DNA from: Sternotherus odoratus | Taxonomy: Eukaryota; Chordata; Testudines; Kinosternidae | Assembly (NCBI GenBank): GCA_032164245.1 | Contig: JAVMKO010000009.1 | Coordinates: 77,571,212-77,635,211 of the forward strand | Direction of reading: 5' to 3' | Length of the DNA stretch: 64,000 nt | Shown here: positions 24,721-36,935 of the stretch, piece after piece | How the letters are laid out: each line of letters opens with the position of its first letter | Position numbering within the stretch: the first letter of the stretch is position 1 | The notes under the pieces: model-generated | Database searches by the model: none | What the model was told of the DNA's origin: nothing | The model's input: only the letters and a program-made list of their open reading frames with translations | Made by a program: the position numbers and the translations under genes

Positions 24721-24990
24721 CCCAGCCTCGCGGTCAGAGCAGCGCCGCGCCACACCGCCTCCCCCGCCCCCCAGCCTCGCGGTCAGAGCAGCGCTGCGCC
24801 ACACCGCCTCCCCCGCCCCCCAGCCTCGCGGTCAGAGCAGCGCTGCGCCACACCGCCTCCCCCGCCCCCCAGCCTCGCGGTCAGAGCAGCGCTGCGCCAC
24901 ACCGCCTCCCCCGCCCCCCAGCCTCGCGGTCAGAGCAGCGCTGCGCCACACCGCCTCCCCCGCCCCCCAGCCTCGTGGTCAGAGCTTTTG
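24721..24990 (+). repeat. Minisatellite C, 49-bp CpG-rich unit, about 5.4 copies
   Basis: The 'cagcctcgcggtcagagcag' start recurs at 24723, 24772, 24821, 24870, 24919 and 24968, an exact 49-bp period, with almost no divergence between copies. Each unit carries several CpG dinucleotides, giving a CpG-island-like patch in an otherwise CpG-poor region. Confidence 0.96.
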
Positions 24991-25344
24991 CCGCGGCACA
25001 CTTGGCATGGCCTCACGGCACACCAGTGTGCCGCGGCACACCGGTTGGGGAGCACTGGCTTACAGCATGGTTTTATCACATGGCTCACAAAAGGCCCTAT
25101 TCACGTTGCTCATTGAAACCATGCTAGACTTATACCTAACCTAATCTATGTTTTTATACTGTACTCATCATTGTCACATCTATCTATTAAACTAGCAGGG
25201 TTCTGATCCCAGTGAGAGCAGCGCCATGCCGATGCTGGAAATTTGGGATTTTTTAGGATTCATTTGGGTGCTTAAGGAACTTAAGGAACTAGACTCAGCA
25301 GCTGCTGTTTCTTGCACCTCCACCACACTCTCTTCCAATCTACA

Positions 25345-25611
25345 CTATTCTTCAGGAACGTGCATGGTAACATCCATTTGAGGTGGAGATATGGATGCTG
25401 CAGTAGCTGCCAGGTCACCTACACTCTGACTAACCGGAAGATCAGGCATCTCCTCACCACTCACGTCCTCACTGGGGCCGGAAGGCTCACTGTGAACATT
25501 TGTGTCTATGTATCTCAGGAGAGCTCCTTCCTGCTTAGATTGAAAAGCTTCCTTGGCTTGCTCGCTTTTTCTGAATGCTGCCCCAGAGGGGCGTTTTCTT
25601 CTTTCACTCAT
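25345..25611 (-). pseudogene. N-terminal fragment of a ZMYM1/hAT-like transposon gene
   Basis: The 88-codon frame starts MSERRKRPSGAAFRKSEQAK and continues with 'EGALLRYIDT'. The 'KRPSGAAFRK' opening is characteristic, from memory, of the ZMYM1/ZMYM5-like hAT-derived proteins that are abundant in reptile and fish genomes. It is followed by an acidic, proline-rich stretch and then a stop. The plus-strand C/T-rich tract at 25860-25980 upstream fits the 5' part of such elements. The remainder of the gene (zinc fingers, hAT C-terminal domain) is not seen; the hAT element at 23703-25057 lies between this and the fragment at 23240. Confidence 0.5.
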
Positions 25612-28600
25612 GACTGCGGTTCTGTGCCAGCTCTAGTGGCTCTCAACACTCAGTTGAAGGGGACAAACAAGCAGGCTGGTAGTGGGGCCTGAGTGAGGGA
25701 AGATATCAGCATCTTAAGGGCCTAACTGGCTCCTGCTACTTCAGTTGATGGCCTGTTCTCCTCAAGGAGGTTCGGGGAAGCAGCAGGAAACAGGAAGCTC
25801 CCGAGAAGCTGGTGTTAATCAGTCCAGGCTCCTGGGCGGTACTAGAGAGGTACATAAGAGGCTCCTCCTCCTCTCTCTCCCTGCAGCTCCTGCTGCTTTC
25901 TGTTATTCCCTCACCTTTTCTTCTGCCTGCCTCTTACGTCTCTTGTGCCCTCCTTCCTCCAGCCCAGCACTCCACCATCTCAGTGCGTCTAGCGTGGAGA
26001 GAATACATGTGCACCAGCAGCAGAAATTTTTTTCTACACTCTGGTTCCTACTGCCGCCCGTCTCCTCCCCCCCCCCCCCCGACAACCTGAGGTGGCCTCC
26101 TCCATTCACCTCTTGATAAAGCCAGCCCTGTTTAACATTACACGCTAGTTTCCCCACCTTGTTTATTTTAAGGGCAACCAACAAAGTAAAAATGGACAGA
26201 GAGTTAAATGGAAATGTACCTAGCCATGCCAGGAGGGGTACTCTGCATTGAAATCTAACCTTTTCCCCCCAGCCTATGAGCTTCATGGTACTTCCTGCTT
26301 CACTGAAGATATCCCAGAACATCACAAATGCCAGAAGACACATTGCAAGCCATGGCCTTTGTGATATCTTACAATGATGCATAATACTGGAATGCCTTTG
26401 GCAACAGAAAGTGCCAAGGGCTTTTTATTTAGTGCACAAAACTCCTGTAACATAGAGATGATGATACTTATTGTCCCTTGTAAAGTGCTTTTAGATCTAT
26501 GGTGGGAAAGCACTATAAATGAATAAAGTTATTGTTGTTTAATGTTATAGACTCAGTCTCAATTGTTGCAACTTACCTTTAAGAGGATGCTGTGTTTCCC
26601 TTTGATAGTACACTTGAAAACATCCCTTCTGTCTTTCTTTTTATCCTGGCTCACTCTTTGCTTCTCCTGATCCCTGTTTGGCATGGCTGACATCTTTGTG
26701 CACTGTGATTACTTATACTGTTTGTTGCTGTTTGGCTCCCTTCTAGCTCTCCAAATGAATACAAAGCTCTGGGCTTTCATCCAATTTACTCACAAGTTTA
26801 TCATTTGCTGACATTGTTTCTCTATAAATAGTTCTAACCTACTGACGTTATTGATTCTATTGCCTCTCTTTGCACTAATACTCTTTCTAATGTCTCTAAC
26901 CCGAATTGGGTTTTCTCCTAATAAAAGGCTGAAGTTGCAGGGTTAGAGGTCAAAGAGGTTAAACTGAAAGTGTACAAGCTCTGAACTTTGGAATCCTTGT
27001 GTCTTGTATAAGAAACACAACAGTGTTGTCAATAGTGTCACAAATTCCAGCTGTTTTGCCCACAGGAAAACAATCCAGCAAACCATTTTCATATTAATAA
27101 CAGACTGTGCAAAACAAAGACATAATTATTTAATCGTCCTTCTTTTATGAAGTGTATAGTGGTCTTTTTGTGTGTGCAAAGATTGAACATATAGGAGATC
27201 AATGATAACCTAGCCAAGAGCATCCTAACTCAGAGACAGCTTGGTTTTTTTTCAAAAGACTGCAAACTGTCTCGCCCAGGCCTCTCAAAGTGATGTTTAT
27301 CACCAATCTCACTAACCATAGTTGATAATTACCTTGTAGGTCTCTTGCTTGCAACTTAAATTCAACTTTAATAAGCAATTTTTCCCACACAATTTTTTGC
27401 CCAGCGTAATGAATTGGGGAATGTGTATGCGACCCAGCGCCCTTTAGTGGACAGAATCTCAACCGCCAAAGGGCATGTTATACAGTAACTTCCTTATAGC
27501 TAAGGGCATCTCTCCTTTAGCTGGTGTGTAGGAGTAGGCAGTTCTTGAAAGGGGAAGCTCTTCGTTCTAGCCATGCTGACATCGGGGGGTTCCGTGTATA
27601 CACTATAAGGTAGGAGTGCGAGTCCCCTGCTCGTGCACACATGCTTGCGATTGCTCTATGAGAACTATCAGTAGGAGAACGGCTGAGCCATGCAGGGTGC
27701 AACCTCACTTTAAACCTATGGGTACATACTCAGTATTGCTGCCGCTACCCCATGCTACCATGTCTACACTGCTATTTATACGTGTGTTAGCGCGATGCAA
27801 TTCAGTGCAAGGGCTTGTACACAAGTTTGGGAAATCACACCATTAACTTCTAGCATAGACCATGTTTTGCAGTACAGTAACAACTGTATCAGTCATATGC
27901 TACTGAAGTTAGGCGCTAATTTGTTACAGTAGTGTGAAAAACAAATAACCACAGGGCAAGTGATTAGTCATGGTAACAACGGGTTATGAGATAGGAAGCA
28001 GTCATACTGAGCGGCTGCTCTGCAGCATAAAGATAAGTGAATAGCACCGTGTCCAGGGCTTGGTATTAGGTGTATGTTTATTAGTGATGGGCTGCAAGAA
28101 CAACAAGCCGTGATTTTTGCTGACGATGGGAAGTTTTTTGGGGGGTTGGCCAAAGCTAGAGCATACTGCTGGGGAACTGCAGATGGAACTGCATCCACTC
28201 AGGAGCAAAATGGCAGATAACATGCAACTGTGGATAAATGTAAGGTGCAAATTGACGAACCAGGCATTAGTGGGGAAAAGATATCTCCTTGCAGTGTTCT
28301 GAATAAAGACGTTCATTAAAACGAAATCGCTGGGGAATGGAGACGTATACAGTGGCGTTAAGAGAAAGCCTGTTTCTGCATGATACAGGGGAGAAATTGT
28401 TCAAGACCAGCTCAGCAAGGTGACAGCACAAGGTGACATCTGGCAAGCTCTCTATAAGCTACCAGAGTAAGTGCTGCTGGCCCAAGGGAGAGCAGTTTTT
28501 GTGTGTGTTTAATTTTAAAAACTGAGCTGAGTGCTCCAGAAAGGCCCCCAGTTGACAGAGACCTTCGGGTAGCCAGGGAGCAGCTGTCTCGTGGTGTTGG

Positions 28601-29362
28601 CGGCTCATACGTCGTTCCACTCTGGCTTCCCTGACCTGGAGGAAGCCCTATCGCCAAGGCTGAAGGAGGCAGTTCCCGCTCCTTGCCACCTTTATCATCG
28701 CTGCTGTGGCTCCTGGGAGCAGCTGGACATGAGTGTATGCTGCTTAAAGTGAGCTGTTCCTATTGTGCGCATGTGCCAGGTCAGGAAAACACAACAGGTG
28801 CTTACCAGATGGAACAGAAAGACATGCAGCAAGCAGGGGTAACTAGCCTCAAAGACTAGCCTGAGAAAGGCATGCTGGGGAAAAAGTTCCTAATGGAGGG
28901 TCACCCTGCAGCAGGGACCTTTACCAGGGATCAGGCAGTGACCAGGCAAGGTGCAATGTCTGTGTTGCACTGCTCTATCCCATGGCTAACACTCATATGT
29001 ACTCCACATGGAATCAAAGACTGAGTAAGCCTATCTCAATGGACTGCTGAAGTTTAGCTCAGTGATCCTCAGACGGAGGTTTGCGAGCTGCTAGTGGCTC
29101 TTCAATGCATCTCCCCGGGCTCTTTGCCGTACGTGCTATCAAAACACTGTGTGATTTAATTATTAACCAATCTACATTATTAACCAAGCAGGATGCTTTT
29201 GCTATGTTATTAACCAACTGTAGTTGATACAATAATAATACTTGGTCAGCCATTTTGCTGTGATAACAATTATATATTTATATATAGTAAATCAAACAAT
29301 GAATTTGCACTACAGTGGCTCTTTTGGGTAATGCTGGTCACCAATTGGCTCCTGAACTACTG
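25612..29362. other. Mostly unclassified, with minor repeats
   Basis: 25690-26110 is C/T-rich on the plus strand and probably belongs to the ZMYM1-like element. Around 26470-26540 there is a repeat tail ('gggaaagcactataaatg'). 27490-27870 has scattered Harbinger-like motifs ('catgtctacactgctat'). The interval 27990-29360 shows nothing I can name. No host exon is supported. Confidence 0.4.
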
Positions 29363-29480
29363 ATTCATAGACTTTAAGAAGGGACCATTATGATCATCTA
29401 GTCTGACCTCCTGCACAACGCAGGCCAAAGAATCTCACCCACGCACTTATGCAGTAAACCTCTCACCTGATGTGTGAGTA
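29363..29480 (-). mobile_element. CR1 LINE 3' end
   Basis: It begins attcatagactttaagaagg with 'gggaccattatgatcatcta', 'ctgacctcctgcacaacgc' and 'ctcacccacgcacttatg'. It is well preserved. Confidence 0.95.
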
Positions 29481-29521
29481 TCACTGGTCTATCTCCTTTG
29501 CAGAGCAGGAAAACCTACTAA

Positions 29522-29806
29522 GGGCATGTCTACACTTACCTCTGGAGCAATCGATCCAGTGGGGGACGATTCCGTGAAGACTGATAAATCGACCGCTGAG
29601 TGCTCTCCCATTGACTCCGGTACTCCACCGGAGCAAGAAGCGTAGGCGAAGTCGATGAGGGCGCATTAGATGTTGACCTCCTGCAGTGAAGACACCGCGG
29701 TAAGTAGCTCTAAGTACGGCGACTTCAGCTATGCTATTTTCATAGCTGAAGTTGCATAACTTAGACCAACTTAGCTCGCCTCCTGCTCCTTAGTGTAGAC
29801 CAGGCC
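29522..29806. mobile_element. Harbinger-type MITE (285 bp)
   Basis: The ends gggcatgtctacac and gtgtagaccaggcc are inverted repeats, flanked by the 3-bp duplication taa (29519-29521, 29807-29809), the expected TWA for PIF/Harbinger. It holds the 'acttcagctat...atagctgaagt' hairpin shared with 48528-48817 and 61434-61728. Confidence 0.92.
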
Positions 29807-29809
29807 TAA

Positions 29810-30720
29810 GAGCTACCCATTAGACTGCACTCCAGACCCTACCATCTTCCCGGATACATCTGGTTCTGCAAGGTGCCGAGGGCTGTCCCTCCCAAAGAAC
29901 CCAGAACTCCATAATCTTGCGGGATCAAACCCCGCAAGAGCCACACTTTGCAGCAACAGTTTTCTGCAGGGTCACACATCCACGTGTTGTTGTTCACAGT
30001 GTGGACTGGATTGTCTACTTGGCCAGAGGACCTGCCTCAGAAACGTCTCCCCCCCTCTTGTGTCTATCATCGGGATCTTATTTTCCCCAGAGGAAACTTG
30101 ACAAAATGAATAGTATGCAAAAGAAGAACAGGTTTATTGGACAGCCTCATCTGACAAACATGCTGACCCTTTTATACCGTACGGTTGCTGGGCAGATTAC
30201 AGGTCAGGTGACATACCCAGTTTCCCACCTTAGGGCAAAAAGGGTGCCAAAGAGGCTGAGGAAGAAGGGCAACCAATATGGATTCCCTGTTGTTGTTAAA
30301 GGGATCCAGGTTGGTGTAAGGGAGATACCACTAAAATAAAAATAATCTCCCTACAACAGCACTAGACTGGGTTGGGTCTAGAGGGTTGGATGAGGGACGA
30401 ACTACCACAGAGAATGTGGTATAAATGGATAGCATGGGAGCACTTGTTAGTCAGTGGGCCAGATGCACGCACCTGAGACTCCGTGGCTCCAGAATGAACA
30501 ACGGGGTTCTGCTTTCGCACCTCACTCTTGGGTCTCCCCCAAATCAGTGACGGGCCTCTGAGGCAGAGCAGGGATTTCACTACAGCCTCTGCATGCCTTA
30601 GGCAACACCCACTGAAGGCAATGGAAGAGAGCCTGTTAACCTCACTGGGTGAGCCTTAGTATACATACATCCCAGGCATCTATCATAAGTATTTATCTGG
30701 GCCCCCCATTACCAAATTAG
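29810..30720. other. Unclassified sequence
   Basis: There is a 140-codon plus-strand open frame at 29917-30339, basic near its end ('RVPKRLRKKGNQYG'), without a recognised domain. It might be a decayed retroelement; no evidence of splicing or conserved motifs supports a gene. Confidence 0.4.
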
Positions 30721-30990
30721 CTGGGCACTTCACCATCTTTAATGTCTTTATTCTCCCAAAACCTCTGCGAGGTAGGGAATGGGGAACTGAAGTACAGAGA
30801 AATTACGGCCCAGGTCCTCAAAGGTATTCAGGCGCCTAACGCCTGTTGATGTCAATATGAGTTAGGCACCTGACTACCATGGAGGATCTGGGCCTACATA
30901 ACTCGTTGAAGGTTGCACAGGAAGACTGTGGAAGAGGGTGGCACTGAAGCTGGGTCTCACAAGTCCCATGCTACTATGCTAGCCACGGGA
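30721..30990 (+). repeat. MIR-like SINE split by a palindromic repeat
   Basis: Left part: 'aaaacctctgcgaggtaggg' and 'ggggaactgaagtacagaga'. Right part: 'gttgaaggttgcacaggaag' and 'tgaagctgggtctcac'. The two halves fit MIR order and are interrupted by the palindrome at 30807-30894. Confidence 0.65.
30807..30894. mobile_element. Short palindromic MITE inserted in a MIR
   Basis: The arms 'ggcccaggtcctcaaaggta...ggcgcctaac' and 'gttaggcacctgac...ggaggatctgggcc' are inverted repeats around a 20-bp centre. Partial copies occur at 1861-1925 and 10245-10310. Confidence 0.75.
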
Positions 30991-31239
30991 CCATCCCTCT
31001 TCCCCACCTCTCACATGTGCACGGGGACTGGTGCCAGTCCGTGTATCAGCCCACACTAGTGGTCCTTTCTGCAGCATTGCCATGGAACCATACCTGCGCT
31101 AACGGGACTCGCTTTGACTTGATATGTGGGGAAAAATACCCTACAGCCCTGTACGCTATAAGAACCAAAAAATAAAATACTTAGCTCTGGAGAGCGAAGC
31201 TGCAAGAGTAATAAGCCCTTAAATACTGCAGTCAAAGCA

Positions 31240-32110
31240 AAACGAAAACCCTCTGCAAAATAAATCATCGGCGATAAGAAAAGATTTCACATTGTTAAAA
31301 GTTTATGCTAGCTCTGACTTCAGAAATGTTACCATTAACCTGGGAATTAATCAGAGTTTTTCACTTACGCGTTGTTCTGAACTATAATGAGCCCTTTAAC
31401 AGTGTAAATAAAAAGATCTAAAGATTCAATAAACTATAATGTCACAAATGGCAATCATCTACCATGTGAGGCTCCGGCATTAAAATGCATCGCACAGCTG
31501 GAAACAAATGATTCTGTATAACATTGTAAATAACCTCTAAGCCCACTCTAATTAAACTGAAGCTTCACTTTCTCCTGGGCATTGAATATATGAACCAATT
31601 AAGAAAATATCATTTTGTCTCTGCGAGATCTGCACTGTCTCTCCCTCCTTTTTTAAAAAAAAAAAGAAAAGAAAAAAACCCACAAAAGGGACCACACTGG
31701 TGCTCCAAGGCTACAGTAATGACACATTTCTGCTTTAAGCAAATTTTGCACCTGTAACCTGCAGAAATATAGCCATAGACTTGAAAAATTACTTCAGTGC
31801 TGCACAGTGCCATGAAAATTTATCTTTGAGATGATTTTATTGCATGGTTACCCTAGGCAATTAAATCAATAAATCTTAACTGTCAGGCAGGTTGGCCCCA
31901 TGCCAGAAATAAATGAAATGCGCGGAATCAGTAAATAAAAGGTTTCTGACAAGTCATTCCAGGAATTATTTAGCAGTTGGGTTTTTTTTTGTTGTGGTTG
32001 TTGTTGCTGTCTCCAGCATTTATTGCCAATCTCTCCGAGAAAAGATTATGCTAAAAAAGGGAGGGGGAAGTAGATATTTTCAGGGTAATCAATGACTCAC
32101 CCTTAAACAC
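31240..32110. other. AT-rich repeat-free block, candidate conserved non-coding sequence
   Basis: About 870 bp without transposon relics, with 'ttaacctgggaattaatcag', 'ccctttaacagtgtaaat' and other AT-rich motifs. A purine-rich run lies at 31650-31690. No exon is seen. Confidence 0.35.
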
Positions 32111-32583
32111 ATGCAAACTTCGGGGGTTGATAGCATTAGTGGCGGTGATTAGCGAAGGCTGCGTTTTGTGCTATAGTCTACCAGCATTTGGAAATGCCAC
32201 TCACATCAGTGGGAGTTTTGTGGGACATTCCATAGCCTTTTAGTATTAACACAGTTCATCTTTTTCTCCATTGATTCGGAGGTGGCTGCATCTGAGAGGT
32301 TGCCTCAGGATTCCTTGAGTCAGTGGAGTCTGGGTGTCACCAGAGGACACGTGCAGACTGAAAGATTTCAGTTGCACCCAGGTAAAACCAGAGTAGTCAA
32401 TGGAGCTGCTGGGACTTAATGCTGGAGGTAACCAAAATCAGAGGGCTGGAGTCTGATTTCACTTGCATTGATGGACATCACGTGGCATTTCATTAACATG
32501 AGTGGAATTATGCCAGTCTGAGGAAGTCTTAAGAGTCTGGCCTGTAGTCTCCAGCTCAAATGATTAATAGATTCCTAATTTTT

Positions 32584-32645
32584 TAAGTCCAGAAGGGACC
32601 ATTATGATCATCTAATCTGGCCTCCTGAATATCAAAGGCTGTAGG
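32584..32645 (-). mobile_element. CR1 LINE 3' end, short
   Basis: 'aagtccagaagggaccatta' and 'tgatcatctaatctggcctc' mark a truncated CR1 tail. Confidence 0.85.
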
Positions 32646-35600
32646 GTTGTACTTATGTTTAAAGTGGCCACTAGTAATTTTACTCAGTTTTCAATATACC
32701 ACAGTACTGTGGTTGGTTGTTTTTTTTTTTTACTGTTTTGGGGTGATTTTGTTCAGAGGGGAATTAGCTAACCAGAAAGAAGGGGTTCATTTGAAGGGAG
32801 GGACGTCAGTAGGCTTGGGGAGGCGTACTGGAGATTAGCAATAGGTAGGCTGAAGTGAAGAGGCAATGAAAGGTTGCAGGATGAGGAGAGGGATTGGAGA
32901 TTGCAAGAAAGTTAGGCAGTCAAGGGAAAGGACCTGCAAAAAGCTGTCTGCTGACCTCCTCAGTGTCTGAGACAGAGTTGGCTGAACTTTGGACTTGCCA
33001 GACCATGGGAAAGTCTTACATTTTGAAACGTCATTTTAGGCTGAATCACAAAGAAAAGTCAAAATAGCAAGATGACCTTCTCAAAGCACTTCATTTTGTC
33101 AAAAGGGCTTCATTTTTTACTCTGTCCTTTGAGATGAGATGATGTGACCGTATCAAAACAAAACATTCTAATAATTTTTTTTCTTGAAAAATTTCAACAA
33201 AATTGCTGTAGGCCTGTGAACTGTTCAGATTCTGTCAAATCAGCATTTTCTGGTTGACCAGCTCTGGCCTGAAGGTCCTTGCTGCATGAATTAATTTATT
33301 CTCCTGCTTTACAGGCAGCATTTGCCCCGTTAATATGTTAAAAACATCTCGCTTCCAGTGGGGCCTGGATACCCTTGAAGACTATAGGCACTCTGGTGCA
33401 GAGGCGGTCTTTGACTATGTATCCTGCCTCCAGCTATTCAGCGCTAGGGATTGTTAGCAAGTGAATCCAACTGACTGTACCGTGGCAATAGTCTTTAGGG
33501 TGGAATTCACCCCGTTGCCTAGTTCTACATTAGAACACCAATCCAGTCCATGCCCGCGCATTCATGGCAGTTATGAAGGTGCCAACTGAATGTGTTTCCT
33601 TCACCCTACACCGAGGGGCTTCAGACTTTTTTCACAGAACAGACCATGGCTCGTGGCCATCTCCCCTCCCACTCACAACTGGGCAGCCTGCACCCTCTCA
33701 TGTGGCCATTGTATGACATCCCTGTTGCAAGTGTCTGCACTTACCTAGCAATCCGATCTCAGAACGGTAGTGGAGGGCTTCCCAAATGTTGGTAAAAGCT
33801 CCGGGCTTCAGTAGACGCAAACAAGTGCCTGGGTCACCGGGCAGGTACTCTGCATCCTTAAGGAGAAACGCTGCCTCTTGGCTAGTCAGCCTTCCAGATC
33901 ACAAAAGGCACTGGAGACCTGATCGTTACACGTGTCTGATTGATTTAGAGCCACGATGAGGGACCAGCTAAAGCCTTTTGTAACACTTAAAGGCAAGCAT
34001 CTTCCCATTGCAGATAATTCCCTGCCAGCCTATCCTGAACACATAGGTGATTGCTGTTAAATTAATGGCTTGAAGCACACTAAGAGCCTTTTTATTTAGT
34101 TACTGCTTGATAGGCAGTTAATGCAGAGTTGCCCAAAAACGCTACTGCAGAGTTTTCTCTGTGCTATACCATTGTAAGGAGGGAATTCATCCTGTGACGC
34201 AGGCTCACACGATACTCTATGCACCACTTAATTCTCACGTTTGGGGCAGAGTGCAGCAGTTGGCCCTGTATAATAATAGCCACGCAATTTCAAACCAGTG
34301 CCACTCCAGAAAGAAATCTATGCACCCCGCACTCAGAGATAGCGTTGAGCTAACGTTCAACATTAGCTTCACATGTGGGCTTTACACCTTTACCTTCCTG
34401 ACAGTCAAGTCCTTCCAACTTCAGGGACGTGGTATTGGGGTGGGGGGATCGTACTGAAGATCCTCACACGGGCCCTTTTTAAAAGTCAGAGTGAGTTTTA
34501 AATTCATTTTGAAATGCCGCTGCTAAGCGAAATCCCCTTCCAGCAGTTGGCCCCATCGCTGTAATGCTGGCTTCTTGGGCTAATCAGGCAGTGCTCTAAG
34601 ACTTTAGTGAAATGGTTCCGATTGCTCTTTCTTCTCCCTGTTTGGGCGATGGAAGGCGGCGACTGGACTGTTCGCATTTAGTGGTGTTCTCACGCGCTGT
34701 CTCTTCCCCCTCCGTCAGCTACGCACCACAGCTTTCTAGCTGTAACTAGCAGGCTACACCATGGACCAAATTCATCCCTGATGTAACTCAACTTTATGCC
34801 TAAGTACATGCATCTTTGTTAGTTGCAAAACTGTGTGTGTGTGTGGGGGGGGGTTTACTCTATCTAAGTATTTGCATGGCCCATATCACCAAGTACTTCC
34901 ACACCTCCCAGTCACTGGATTTTTATCCTTACGGCACCTCTTTGAAGTAGGGCCAGATCATCCTTCTCTTACATCTGGGGACCAGGGCAATATAAATGAC
35001 TTGCCACCACAGGACTGCAGAGCTCCATGCTTCTCTGAGATGCTGATGCTGGGGGCGGCTATCCATTCAGAGCTTTCATCGACGCCAATGGGCATTTGAA
35101 GCTCAGCATTTCTCAGGCGCAGGCTCCAATTCTGGGCAACAGCAATGTGCGCTAACGGCCCCAGTGGGCATTATGATGAAAGCTGATGGAAGTCAATGAA
35201 CTTTGGCTCAGGCTCTGTGACTGGGATCTTGAGGCCCTCTTCTTGAGCCAGCTCTTGGGTTTATTTTCCTCCTGACACTTATTTGTGGCTGAAGCAAGGG
35301 CGCCCAACCCATCTTTTGCTGCACTTACAGGGAGCTTGGTGAGCCTGCCCTAGGCATGCTTTCGTTTTGCGATGGGCTGGTTTTGAAAGCCAACTCTTCC
35401 AGAAACCCAGCCATGAGGCGGGGCGGGTTCTTGGCATTGTGGGGCTTTACATGGTTATTGGAATAATGATGCCTTTTTAATGGGCACTTTGCACTCCCTG
35501 CCTGAGTCGTTCAGTGGCACCAACAATGCAATCCAACTTGGGTTTATATGGCGTCATTCATCATTCATACACAAAGATCCCAGAACACTTCACAGCCAAT

Positions 35601-36919
35601 TACAAGTCTGTACATGCAGAGAATGACAGGAGCGGACTACACTAAGTCAATTCTCACGGTAGTTTCTGTGCCTGTCTGCCGTGTTACTGGCTGCTAACAC
35701 TGGTCGAACTGTAGAGGCAGCAATAGACTCGTTCACTCAGCCTATATGATCAAGCAGAGGGATGTCTCTACAGTGTCCGGGGACTATCTTCTCTGGATTC
35801 TTGACCACAACTTTGGCAGAACCAAGGAAGAGACCGCTCCAGAGACTCCAGCCCAGTTTTAACCCTAAGTCCAGGGTAGGACTTTGGGAGATGAGACTCT
35901 GTTATGGATACCCATGCAGCACAGGCAAGATCAATAAAACTGATAAACCCATAACCCAGTTTAACTGGTTTGTTAGGTTGCACCGATGGCTGTTGCCAAG
36001 GTGGTGCAAGGAAGCCAGAGAATACCAGTGAAGTTGGCTTAGCGTGTCTAGTATTACATTACTACCAGTTTCAACCTCGAATTCCCTTCTTTTCATTAAC
36101 TTTAATAGTGCAGGCCTAGCTCTAAAATCCCCTGTATTCTGAGCCAGTGGTGACCTCCCATCGCCTTCCCCGCACAGCAGTTCACGGCAGGGGAAGAAGT
36201 AACCTGTCAAGGGTGGGAGCTGGAATCAGTGCTAGAACACATCGATCCCCATTCCCAGCCCTCCCCTCTTCAGAGCACGAACTCCACAGTGAGGCCTTAG
36301 ATTTTTTAGCCCTCAAATTCTCCCCTGGTGGCCATTCTCTGCATTAGACAATGTCTTGCGGACTACACAGCCAGACCACGTATTACTTTAAAATCTCCTG
36401 AGAGCTCTTTTGAGCTGCTATTCTTGGCACGGAATCCATGGGCTATTTTGAAATGAGGCTATAAAACCTGGCGTTTCCGGGTCTGGGCCATGTCTCGCGA
36501 GCCCCTGGAATGAAACTCACCCCTGTGCAGAAGGCCAGGACATTTAAGTGCACCATTAAATTTGTGCTTAAGCCCTGTGCTGGTTGTCAGCAAATTTTGA
36601 AACAAATTTCTTTTCAGACTGGGTCCTTAGCCATTTAGCATTGGGTTGGGGTAGACAGAATCCTTTCCCACCATCTTGGGGAAGGTCCCGTGGGGGTGTG
36701 CTACACTCCTTATCTTGCCAGATGTGGCCTCAGCAAAATGTAGTTCCATAGCATTGAATCGCTTTAGTTCTGCATAACGACTCAAATTAATTCTTTAAAA
36801 TTAAAAGCAAAGAAAACTCTCCTGCAAACAGTGCTTACCAAAACTCACACTTATTGTATCCTGGGAGAGGAATGAGAAAATAGCTTAATGTAGAATAATT
36901 TATAGCTATAAAATGGGTT
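32646..36919. other. Unique sequence without a recognised gene
   Basis: No exon, RNA gene or clear transposon is recognised over this 4.3-kb stretch. There is a GT/poly-G run near 34830-34852. Open frames of 60-102 codons (for example 35902-36210 minus) carry no known motif. The stretch should lie 3' of AFF3 if the proposed polyadenylation site is right. Confidence 0.5.
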
Positions 36920-36935
36920 ACATTTTCATAAAAAT

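Larger units (their letters stand above)
23703..25057. mobile_element. hAT element with three internal minisatellites (1355 bp)
   Basis: The ends cagtgctccccaacc and ggttggggagcactg are perfect 15-bp inverted repeats, and the flanks are a perfect 8-bp target duplication gcttacag (23695-23702 and 25058-25065). Sub-terminal segments repeat 'cggcacacca'. A second hAT-like start (ccaggggtcgggaacctt, about 24091) lies inside without a visible partner end. The right two-thirds is taken over by three tandem arrays (24215-24480, 24481-24648, 24721-24990). There is no transposase. Confidence 0.93.

Noticed and set aside
24721..24990. CRISPR-like regular repeat spacing of 49 bp
   Set aside because: There are no unique spacers: the whole 49-bp unit repeats, in a vertebrate genome and inside a transposon.
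24147..25127. Several open frames of 100-180 codons on both strands
   Set aside because: They translate the C-rich minisatellite arrays inside the hAT element; the proteins are repetitive Pro/Ser or Gly-rich strings and shift frame with the array period.
25903..26382. Minus-strand 159-codon open frame
   Set aside because: It spans the edge of the ZMYM1-like element's C/T-rich upstream region in antisense; no motif and no splice support.
29917..30339. Plus-strand 140-codon open frame
   Set aside because: No domain recognised. It might be part of a decayed retroelement but nothing supports a gene.
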